DNA of 64,000 bases from Paraburkholderia tuberum STM678 (GTDB lineage: Bacteria > Pseudomonadota > Gammaproteobacteria > Burkholderiales > Burkholderiaceae). Each line of letters opens with the position of its first letter. Position 1 is the stretch's first letter. The stretch covers positions 1 through 64,000 of the forward strand of contig NZ_CADFGP010000012.1 of the NCBI RefSeq assembly GCF_902833905.1, in the 5' to 3' direction. A program made the position numbers and the translations under genes. Below, piece after piece: positions 45,413 through 52,354 of the stretch. Below the pieces are notes generated by a model that saw only the letters and a list, made by a program, of their open reading frames with translations, searched no databases and was not told the DNA's origin.

Positions 45413-45525
45413 CTTCCCCTCTCTCTGAGCGTGACGTCGTTGCGGAAAGTGGCGCCCGGTGCAAGTGAACGGGGCGTCCACGGGTATCTCTCGCCGCAGT
45501 CTAATGCCGCGAAAAAACGCCGCTG

Positions 45526-45541
45526 AATGTGCTAGTTCAAT
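45526..45541. promoter_or_regulatory. Weaker candidate EnuR site near eutD
   Basis: AATGTGCTAGTTCAAT matches the enuR upstream site at 11 of 16 positions, with the core CTAG and CAAT in register. It lies about 115 bp upstream of the eutD start and 93 bp from the stronger site at 45619. Could be a secondary contact; weak evidence alone. Confidence 0.35.
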
Positions 45542-45618
45542 GTTCGCGACGTTATCGACGGACGCTGCGTGTTTGTTGCAGTACACGCTGCGCCGCCCTT
45601 GCCCGCGTGTAGAAAAGA

Positions 45619-45634
45619 ATTGTTCTAGAGCAAT
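45619..45634. promoter_or_regulatory. Candidate EnuR operator between eutD and the ehuA remnant
   Basis: Near-perfect palindrome ATTGTTCTAGAGCAAT (7 of 8 half-site positions). Its reverse complement differs by one base from the site upstream of enuR. It is about 68 bp before the ehuA-like start and about 207 bp from eutD, placed to control both directions. Confidence 0.62.
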
Positions 45635-45701
45635 CTGGATCGCAAATATGGCTGCGTATTCTGGTTCGCACTACATGTACGACGAACGGGATCGAATCGA
45701 T

Positions 45702-46350
45702 ATGAACACCGCGCGAGTTACCGATCTGTTGAGCGCTTCAGGCATCGCCCCGGCAAGTCTTTTCTCCGAAGAGCGCGCGGTCGCCTCCGCAAGCACACCG
45801 GCGCGCCGAGACGAAAGCCCGGCGAGCAAGCCATTGATCCGGCTCGACCGGATCACGAAACGATATGGCGCGCTGACCGTTCTCGACGAACTGTCGCTCG
45901 ACGTGATGCCCGGCGAGAAGCTCGCGCTGATCGGTCCGTCGGGATCGGGCAAGACGACGATCCTGCGCATCCTGATGACGCTGGAAACGATCGACGGCGG
46001 CCATATCGAAGTGGACGGCGAACAGCTGTTCCACATGCCGCGGCTGCCAGATGGTGCCCGCGAACGAACGGCATCTGCAGAAGATGCGCGAGAAGATCGG
46101 CATGGTGTTTCAGCACTTCAATCTGTTTCCGCACAAGAGCGTGCTCGACAACGTGACGCTCGCGCCGATGCTGACGAAGGGCGAGAGCCGTGAGTCGGCG
46201 CAGAGGCGCGCGCTCGAACTGCTCGACATGGTCGGCATGGCCGATAAGGCGAAGAGCCGTCCCGCGCAACTGTCGGGCGGGCAGAAACAGCGCGTGGCGA
46301 TCGCGCGGGCGCTCGCGCTCGCACCGCGGATCATGCTGTTCGACGAGGTG
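45702..46350 (+). pseudogene. Broken Ehu-type (ectoine/hydroxyectoine) ABC transporter ATPase
   Basis: The first frame gives a polar-amino-acid ABC ATPase: IRLDRITKRYGALTVLDELSLDV, Walker A GPSGSGKTT and ending HMPR near 46042. The continuation, MVPANERHLQKMREKIGMVFQHFNLFPHKSVLDN, is in another frame from 46051, so a frameshift lies at about 46043-46050. That second frame has the signature LSGGQKQRVAIARAL and Walker B IMLFDEV, then stops matching exactly at Asp-Glu-Val; the expected TSALDPE and the last 80 residues are gone. Both lesions make it non-functional. No Ehu permease or binding-protein gene remains nearby. Confidence 0.85.
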
Positions 46351-46665
46351 GAGCAGCAACCTCGCGACCGCGTGGATGTGTTTGCGCCTTTGCGGCGAGA
46401 ACGAGGCGAGGCCACCGCAGGGTCGTTTGATGACGCTGCCGTTGCTGATGCGCTGAGAGCACTGCGCGACGCCAATCATGTTGTTTTTCCCGAACGCGCG
46501 CGACGCGTCGCCGACGCACGCGTACGGATTACCGCATCCGTTGCGGGCTTTATGGAAAACCCCGATGCCTGCATCGTCCTAGAACATCGTTGCAGGCGCG
46601 GGTCGTCGGTATCGTGGATTCGGGCGACGTTGCCTGTGTCGCATAGAAACATCCCAGGAGAAGAC
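46351..46665. other. Scar between the ABC remnant and the MFS gene
   Basis: About 310 bases that keep an open plus-strand frame joining the ABC remnant to the MFS gene but show no protein similarity. This is the likely deletion or insertion junction where the rest of the ABC system was lost. AGGAG at 46656-46660 serves the MFS start. Confidence 0.5.
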
Positions 46666-48015
46666 ATGCACTACGTACATTCATGGACCGCGCAGAGCGC
46701 GCAACCGCAGGCGCGCAGCTTGCTGCGACGCGCAATCGCGGCGTCGGCACTCGGAAACGCGACCGAGTGGTTCGACTACGGTATTTACGCCTACGGCCTG
46801 AGCTATATTTCGGCCGCGTTGTTTCCCGGCAGCACCGCGCAGGCCACGTTGTTCGCGCTCGCGACGTTCGCCATTTCGTTTCTGGTGCGTCCGCTTGGCG
46901 GCCTGTTCTGGGGGCCGCTGGGCGATCGCCTCGGCCGCAAGCACGTACTCGCGTTGACGATCATCCTGATGTCGGTCGCAACGCTGCTGGTCGGACTCGT
47001 GCCGACATACGCGAGCATCGGCTGGTGGGCACCGGTTATCCTCGTCGTTCTGCGGATGATCCAGGGCTTTTCGACGGGCGGCGAATATGGCGGCGCGGCG
47101 ACTTTCATGGCCGAATACGCGCCGGACAATAAGCGCGGCTTTTGTGGCAGCTTCCTCGAATTCGCGACGCTGTCGGGCTTCTCGCTCGGCGCGTTTCTGA
47201 TGCTCGGGTGCTCCGTCGTGCTCGGCAACACGGCAATGCATGCGTGGGGATGGCGTCTGCCGTTTCTGATTGCAGCGCCGCTCGGCCTGATCGGTTTCTA
47301 TCTGCGCTCCAGGCTCGAAGACACGCCGGTCTTTCGCGAGCTCGAACAAACGATGCACAAGGAGCAGCATAGCTGCGTCACGCTGAAGGCATTGCTGCGC
47401 AATTATTGGAAACCGCTGATTCAGCTCGGCGGACTCGTGGTTGCTTTGAATGTCGTCAACTACGTGCTGCTCGCCTATATGCCGACTTTCATGCAGAAGC
47501 AGCTTGGCATGAGCGACAACATGTCCCTGCTCGTGCCGCTGATCGGCATGCTCGCGATGATGGTGTTTCTGCCGTTTGCGGGAACGTTCTCGGATCGCGT
47601 GGGACGCAAGAACGTCTGGTGGTTTTCGCTGATTGGCCTGTTCGTCGCGGCGATTCCAATGTTCCTGCTGATGAAGCTCGGCGTGGCGGGCGCGTTCATC
47701 GGCTTTGCGGTGCTCGGGCTGTTGTACGTGCCGCAACTGGCCAGCATCTCGGCGATGTTCCCCGCGATGTTTCCCACCCAGGTCCGTTACGCGGGGATGG
47801 CGATTGCGTATAACGTGTCGACGTCGATTTTCGGCGGCACGGCGCCGATGGCGAACGAATGGCTGGTCGCGCATACGGGCAATGCGCTGGTGCCTGCTTA
47901 TTACATGATGGCCGCGTGCGTGGTGGGGGCGATTGCGTTGATCTACGTGCCTGAAACGCGCGGGTGTTCGTTGCGCGGGCAAGGCATTCCGGGGAAGCAG
48001 GAAGTGATTGGTTGA
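46666..48015 (+). CDS. MHS-family MFS transporter (ProP-like), probable ectoine/osmolyte uptake
   Basis: Proton symporter of the metabolite:H+ symporter family, 449 residues and 12 predicted helices. Family hallmarks are NATEWFDYGIYAYG, FLVRPLGGLFWGPLGDRLGRK (motif A) and RMIQGFSTGGEYGGAATFMAEYAP, which are typical of ProP and related proline/betaine/ectoine carriers. AGGAG lies five bases before the ATG. It lies directly after the broken ABC ATPase and downstream of an EnuR-like operator, so it is the best candidate for ectoine import in this locus. It lacks the long coiled-coil osmosensory tail of E. coli ProP. Confidence 0.85.
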   Translation: MHYVHSWTAQSAQPQARSLLRRAIAASALGNATEWFDYGIYAYGLSYISAALFPGSTAQATLFALATFAISFLVRPLGGLFWGPLGDRLGRKHVLALTIILMSVATLLVGLVPTYASIGWWAPVILVVLRMIQGFSTGGEYGGAATFMAEYAPDNKRGFCGSFLEFATLSGFSLGAFLMLGCSVVLGNTAMHAWGWRLPFLIAAPLGLIGFYLRSRLEDTPVFRELEQTMHKEQHSCVTLKALLRNYWKPLIQLGGLVVALNVVNYVLLAYMPTFMQKQLGMSDNMSLLVPLIGMLAMMVFLPFAGTFSDRVGRKNVWWFSLIGLFVAAIPMFLLMKLGVAGAFIGFAVLGLLYVPQLASISAMFPAMFPTQVRYAGMAIAYNVSTSIFGGTAPMANEWLVAHTGNALVPAYYMMAACVVGAIALIYVPETRGCSLRGQGIPGKQEVIG

Positions 48016-48077
48016 AGTGACATGGCGTGGCCAACCGCGTATCGATGCAGTTCGGCCACGCGTGTTTGATTGAGCGT

Positions 48078-48467
48078 TTATTTCAGCTGGCTTTGCGCGA
48101 GCCTCGACTTCAGCAGTTCGTATTTCTCCCGCGACGTATCAGCGAACGCCGCCTCACGACTCGAACGCGTATCGTCGAATGGAATCGGCTCGGCAAACTG
48201 GCTGACCGTCAGATCCCATCTGCTGCCGTCGATCAGGTTGTAGAAGTGCGTGCCCCCCGACGTACGCGTCGTCAGAATCTCGCCACCGAAATAGTCCTGC
48301 ATGATCAGAGACGTAACGCTGCAATGATTCTGCGCGGGATTCGTCGACGACCACGCGTGCGTGGGGCTCGACGTATCGCCGGCCCATACGCGTGCAAGGA
48401 CGCGGTATAGATCGATGGGCGCCGCAAAGGTCTTCGATACGGCAGGCGTCTGTGCTTCCTGTGTCAT
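48078..48467 (-). CDS. YunG family protein
   Basis: 129-residue protein matching the YunG family of unknown function. Typical segments are ARVWAGDTSSPTHAWSSTNPAQNHCSVTSLIMQDYFGGEIL and GTHFYNLIDGSRWDLTVSQF. The conserved Cys and His (NHCSVTS; GTHFYN) recall a papain-like or peptidase-fold active site, though no activity is known. The start has AAGGA eight bases upstream. It is convergent with the MFS gene; a hairpin terminator lies just upstream of it and isolates it from further minus-strand transcription. Confidence 0.75.
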   Translation of the reverse strand: MTQEAQTPAVSKTFAAPIDLYRVLARVWAGDTSSPTHAWSSTNPAQNHCSVTSLIMQDYFGGEILTTRTSGGTHFYNLIDGSRWDLTVSQFAEPIPFDDTRSSREAAFADTSREKYELLKSRLAQSQLK

Positions 48468-48510
48468 GGCGGCAATCCTTCGTTCGATGAGCGGATAAGG
48501 TCGTGGAAAA

Positions 48511-48539
48511 CAAAAAGCCCCGTCGTTGCCGGCGGGGCT
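48511..48539 (-). terminator. Hairpin terminator upstream of the yunG-like gene
   Basis: Stem AGCCCCG (48516-48522) with CGGGGCT (48533-48539). On the minus strand it is followed by TTTTTG, so it ends transcription arriving from the minus-strand genes above 48540. It is not a good terminator on the plus strand. Confidence 0.65.
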
Positions 48540-48974
48540 TTCTGGCGCATGTCGCTGCGAATGATGTCTAGCGGCGTATGCGTATGCGAGTCCCCACAGG
48601 CAGTCCCACGCGGGCATGCGCATGATGATGCTTTGCAGTCGGGCGGTACGTGAGGGCTTGCATAGTGAGCGAGTGTGCCTTCGATTGCGCGACGCGTCAA
48701 CGAATCATCGATAACTGCGTCGCGCTGACCGCTTACGACTTCGCGCCGCTCAGGATCGCGAGGCTCGGGCAGTAGTGCGTCGCGCTCAGATACGCGGCCT
48801 GCTGCGAGCGCACGCCTGCGCTGCTCGAGGTCGGCGGATCGATGAATACCTGCGCGTTGTTCGATCCCGCCGGTGCCGTCAGCGTCATCGTTACTGGGGA
48901 TAGAAATGAACGTGGCGTGCGTCGAATCAGGCGTTCGACCGCGGATGGCTTGCGCCGATGTGCTTCAACGCAAT
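48540..48974. other. Mostly gene-free stretch with one weak small frame
   Basis: A minus-strand frame at 48888-48733 could encode a 51-residue peptide starting MTLTAPAGSNNAQVFIDPP and ending ILSGAKS. No ribosome-binding site or family is visible. It could be the tail of a decayed gene. The rest of the stretch shows nothing. Confidence 0.3.
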
Positions 48975-49673
48975 TCAACTGCCGGACAGAACCGTGTCCT
49001 CGACTTCGTAGCGCTCATTGCCAACTGAAATCAGATTGATGCCGGCATGCTTGCGCGTCAGCGTGTCGCCGGGCATCGGCCGATCGCTCGCGGACGCGGC
49101 CGTGCCGACTACCCGGCCGTTGACGCCGAAGAAAATCGCCCGCGTCGTGCCGTCGGGCCAGTAGACCACGACCGTAGTCGATCGATCGCTGTGATGCACG
49201 ACGCCGAACTTGCACATCGTTTTGGTCTGTCCGTTGCCGCGCTCGCACGGCAACGTGCCGCTCGCGCTGATAGGCGATTCCTTCACGGGCCCGTGGCCGT
49301 TCTGCGAGCCGGCCTGAGCGCTTTCAGTCGAAATCGAAATCAGCGTCACACCTTCCGCTTCGCCGACCACGCGCGCGTGCCGCTGATGCCCGACGATCGC
49401 GCGCACGGCGGCGCTGTCGCGCGAGCCCGGACAGCCGACCAGCATCGCCATATGGTCGAGATAGTTCACGGTCGCGGCCGACTCGCCGAGCCGCCGGCAT
49501 GCATCGCCCGAGTGCGGATAGCCATCGCCGAGCACGACGAACGACGCGGGCCATTCGAACGGCTTCTCCATGCCAGCGGCCTGCGCGGAAGTCGAAGCGC
49601 CACCGGCACCGAATGCAATCGCCGCAAGCGCGGCGCACAGCGCCGAAGCAAAAGACCGGGTCGTGCGTCGCAT
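48975..49673 (-). CDS. Exported hypothetical protein
   Basis: 232 residues with a clear Sec signal peptide (MRRTTRSFASALCAALAAIAFGAGGAS..AQA). The mature protein has three to four Cys (GDACRRLG, LVGCPGS, LPCERGN, KTMCKFG), which may form periplasmic disulfides, and a C-terminal region with GTTRAIFFGVNGRVVGT, a beta-rich pattern. No family recognised. GAGGAG lies seven bases before the ATG. It follows the TPR protein gene by 20 bp on the same strand, suggesting a shared transcript. Confidence 0.65.
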   Translation of the reverse strand: MRRTTRSFASALCAALAAIAFGAGGASTSAQAAGMEKPFEWPASFVVLGDGYPHSGDACRRLGESAATVNYLDHMAMLVGCPGSRDSAAVRAIVGHQRHARVVGEAEGVTLISISTESAQAGSQNGHGPVKESPISASGTLPCERGNGQTKTMCKFGVVHHSDRSTTVVVYWPDGTTRAIFFGVNGRVVGTAASASDRPMPGDTLTRKHAGINLISVGNERYEVEDTVLSGS

Positions 49674-49693
49674 CGAAGTTCTCCTCGGCTTGC

Positions 49694-50464
49694 TCACGTT
49701 CGAGCCGCGCCGGCCGCCAACGCGGCCTGCGCCCGTTGCAGCCACTCGCGATTGTGCTCGCGCGCGTGGCGCGGCCAATGTTTGGCGTCATGCACGATTT
49801 CGGCATAGAGCGCGCCGGCGCGGCGGCGGTCCGCATCTTCCGGTTGCGCGGCGAGCCAGTCGGCGAACAGGCAGCGCGGCGCGACGTCGGTCGCACAGGT
49901 CAGCGCCTGTTCGAATGCCGCGCGTGCGCCCGGCGCATTCCGCGCGGCCAGCGTGCGCGCGTTCAGCAGCGCCGGCTCGCCCTGGTTGCGTGCCCGCGGA
50001 TTGACCGAGAACAGATCCGCCAACGTCGCATCCGCGGCCGTGTAGTCGCCGAGCGCGAACTGCGAGCGCGCGAGACCGAGCAGCAGCGCGGGATCGTTTG
50101 CAAATGGGCCGTTCGCCGCGGTCTGGAAATGTTCGAGCGCTTCGCGCGGATTGCCGGCCGCGAGCAAGGCCTCGCCGAGCCGCATCCGATGCTGCACGGT
50201 CGGCGCGCGGTCGAAAGCGGCGCGCGCTTCACGCAGCGCGCGATTCGGATCGACGAATTGGGTGATCGCCTGCGTGGCCACGCGCGCGCCGCGCGAGTGG
50301 CGCAGACCCGGCAGATAGATTGCGAAGAAGTACACGACACTGCCGAGCAGCGGAAAAGCAAACAGAATGAATAGCCAGTAGATGCCCTGGTTATTGCGCA
50401 TCGCGTGGACGGCGAAAAAGATCGCGATGAAAACGTGAAGACCAATTCCAAAAAAGTAGGGCAT
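49694..50464 (-). CDS. Membrane-anchored tetratricopeptide-type protein
   Basis: 256 residues. Two N-terminal helices (IGLHVFIAIFFAVHAM and IYWLFILFAFPLLGSVVYFFAIYLPGL) resemble a PLDc_N-type membrane hairpin. From residue about 70 onward a series of TPR-like helix pairs follows (ALREARAAFDRAPTVQHRMRLGEALLAAGNPREALEHF; LARSQFALGDYTAADATL). This suggests a cytoplasmic scaffold tethered to the inner membrane. Function unknown. It lies downstream of the 33-residue peptide and flavoprotein genes. Confidence 0.7.
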   Translation of the reverse strand: MPYFFGIGLHVFIAIFFAVHAMRNNQGIYWLFILFAFPLLGSVVYFFAIYLPGLRHSRGARVATQAITQFVDPNRALREARAAFDRAPTVQHRMRLGEALLAAGNPREALEHFQTAANGPFANDPALLLGLARSQFALGDYTAADATLADLFSVNPRARNQGEPALLNARTLAARNAPGARAAFEQALTCATDVAPRCLFADWLAAQPEDADRRRAGALYAEIVHDAKHWPRHAREHNREWLQRAQAALAAGAART

Positions 50465-50529
50465 ATCGATTCAACCTTCGAGCATGAGGAAAAAGCGCGC
50501 CGCGAGCCCGTCTTTGGCGTAACCGGGCC

Positions 50530-50631
50530 CTAATGCAGCGAACCGACCCGCAGATACGCGAATAGAAGCGACAACGCCACGACGATCACGCCGGTGGCAA
50601 CGACGAGACGGTTGGCCAACAGTCGGCGCAT
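50530..50631 (-). CDS. 33-residue single-helix membrane peptide
   Basis: Short gene starting MRRLLANRLVVATGVIVVAL and ending YLRVGSLH, with one transmembrane helix and a positively charged N-terminus. TAGGAG lies seven bases before the ATG and includes the stop codon of the flavoprotein gene, so the two are translationally linked. Size and topology resemble small accessory peptides of membrane oxidoreductases. No homology can be judged by eye. Confidence 0.55.
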   Translation of the reverse strand: MRRLLANRLVVATGVIVVALSLLFAYLRVGSLH

Positions 50632-50641
50632 CGCAAGTCTC

Positions 50642-51967
50642 CTAGACGAAACTGTAGCGTTCGGAATGGTAGCGGATGCGCGGCACTTTCATTTCGCCGA
50701 GCGCCGTTTCGATCGCATCCATCATGGAGTCCGGGCCGCAGATGAAATACTCGTGATCGGCGAACTCGGGCGGGAGATGTCGCCGGAACATCGCGGCGTC
50801 GATGCGCCCGACTTCCCCGCTCCAGCCTTCGGGCGGGTCCGACAGCACATAGACGATGCGCAGATCGAGCCGCGCTTTCAGCGCATCGAGCTCCTCGCGG
50901 AATGTCAGCGAGTCCCAGGTCTTGCCGCTGTACAGTAGCACGAGCGGACGTTGGTCGCCGCGATCGGCGAGCGAGCGGATCATGCTCATCATCGGCGTGA
51001 TGCCGATACCGCCCGCGATCAGTACGTGCATGTCGGTCGGATGCCCGATCGTGAACGCGCCATACGGTCCGTCCAGATACACGCGCCGACCTGTTTCGAT
51101 CGTCTTCACCTGGCTCGTGAAATCGCCGAGATTGCGGATCGTCATTTCGACGCGGCCGTTCGCGGCCTCGGCGCTCGACGAGAACGAAAAGGGGTGTCCG
51201 GTGATCCTGAACGGGCTGCCCCACACGTTGAGCCAGCCGAACTGACCGGGCTTGAAGCGAAAGCCAGCGTGGCCGTCGGGCTGCATCACGAGCGTCGTCG
51301 TGTCGCCGCGTTCGGCGCGCACTTCCGCGATCCGGTATGGACGTCTGATCATGAAGAGCGGCTTGAACAGACGCACGTACAGCAGCAGCGCTACCCAGAA
51401 TGCTGTCATGCAGATCCACAGCGTGCGCTTAAACGGATCGGTCAGATAGAAGCCCCAGCCGATCATATGCAGCACGCCGCCGAAGATCGCGACGAGCGCG
51501 AGCCCGATATGCGACAAATGCCACAGCTCGTAACGAATCTTCAATTGTTTGCGCCATAGCGCTGTGATCACCAGCACGATCACCGAGCCGATCGACAGGA
51601 ACGCGAACCACGCGCCCCACGGTACCTCGAGCAGCGAGCCGGGCATCGCGACCTTGTCCGAGCGGATCGCGAACAGGATCAGCGGATGCGCGACGACCAG
51701 GCTGACCGCGAGCAGCGACACACGTCGATGGAAATGATAGATAACGTCCTCGCCCCACGGCTCGGTCACGTGACGAAAGCGCGCGGTGAGGCCGAATTGC
51801 AGGCCCATCATCGCGAGTCCGGAATAGCCGAGCGCCACCGAGAATTCGGTGCCGAAGTTGCGCGCGGGCGGGAGCGTGCCGGTCAGCAGCGCAAACAGCG
51901 GCGCGAGAATGAACAGTAGATAGATGACCGACCAGACGGCCTTGCGCACGAGATCTCGAGACTGCAT
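50642..51967 (-). CDS. Ferric-reductase-like transmembrane flavoprotein (FNR type)
   Basis: 441-residue inner-membrane oxidoreductase. Six or so helices in the first 220 residues carry the paired His of a ferric-reductase-like heme domain (VIYHFHRRVSLLAVSLVVAHPLILF; YELWHLSHIGLALVAIFGGVLHMIGW). The cytoplasmic part has an FAD site (GHPFSFSSS), an NAD(P) loop (GGIGITPMMSMIRSLAD) and the end FICGPDSMMDAIETAL. It would pass electrons from NAD(P)H through FAD and heme. GGAGA lies seven bases before the ATG. It is 51 bp downstream of the oxidase genes on the same strand. Confidence 0.83.
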   Translation of the reverse strand: MQSRDLVRKAVWSVIYLLFILAPLFALLTGTLPPARNFGTEFSVALGYSGLAMMGLQFGLTARFRHVTEPWGEDVIYHFHRRVSLLAVSLVVAHPLILFAIRSDKVAMPGSLLEVPWGAWFAFLSIGSVIVLVITALWRKQLKIRYELWHLSHIGLALVAIFGGVLHMIGWGFYLTDPFKRTLWICMTAFWVALLLYVRLFKPLFMIRRPYRIAEVRAERGDTTTLVMQPDGHAGFRFKPGQFGWLNVWGSPFRITGHPFSFSSSAEAANGRVEMTIRNLGDFTSQVKTIETGRRVYLDGPYGAFTIGHPTDMHVLIAGGIGITPMMSMIRSLADRGDQRPLVLLYSGKTWDSLTFREELDALKARLDLRIVYVLSDPPEGWSGEVGRIDAAMFRRHLPPEFADHEYFICGPDSMMDAIETALGEMKVPRIRYHSERYSFV

Positions 51968-52018
51968 CGGTGCTTCTCCATGCCGGGTGCGGCGGTCCCG
52001 CTCGCGCTCAGTCCGCGT

Positions 52019-52354
52019 TCAAACGCAGGTGGTGAGCAGCAGCGCGGGCCCGAACGTGATCACGGTCGCGACCAGCGCCGCGATCAGGGTCCAGACGACG
52101 ACGGTATGCATGAACGAGCTGATGCGTTCGGGACCAGGGTCGCGGGTCGCGGCGCGATAGCGCCATAGCCAGCCGAGCGCGATCAGATGCAGCAGCAGAA
52201 TGATCGCGAGACTCGCGCGCAGCGGGCCGGTGGGCCACGCGAACGCGCAGCCGATCGCGTGCAGCGCATACAGGATCACGAACGCGAGACACCAGATCGC
52301 GAAGCCGACGGCGAGCCACCACAACCGCCGCGGCGAAAGCGGACGCGCATTCAT
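52019..52354 (-). CDS. Small three-helix membrane protein of the oxidase cluster
   Basis: 111 residues with three hydrophobic helices (about 11-37, 45-65, 80-110). It starts in an ATGA overlap with the subunit I+III gene, which indicates it is an accessory or subunit IV-like component of the same oxidase. No family signature is seen. The N-terminus MNARPLSPRRLWWL is basic. Confidence 0.6.
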   Translation of the reverse strand: MNARPLSPRRLWWLAVGFAIWCLAFVILYALHAIGCAFAWPTGPLRASLAIILLLHLIALGWLWRYRAATRDPGPERISSFMHTVVVWTLIAALVATVITFGPALLLTTCV

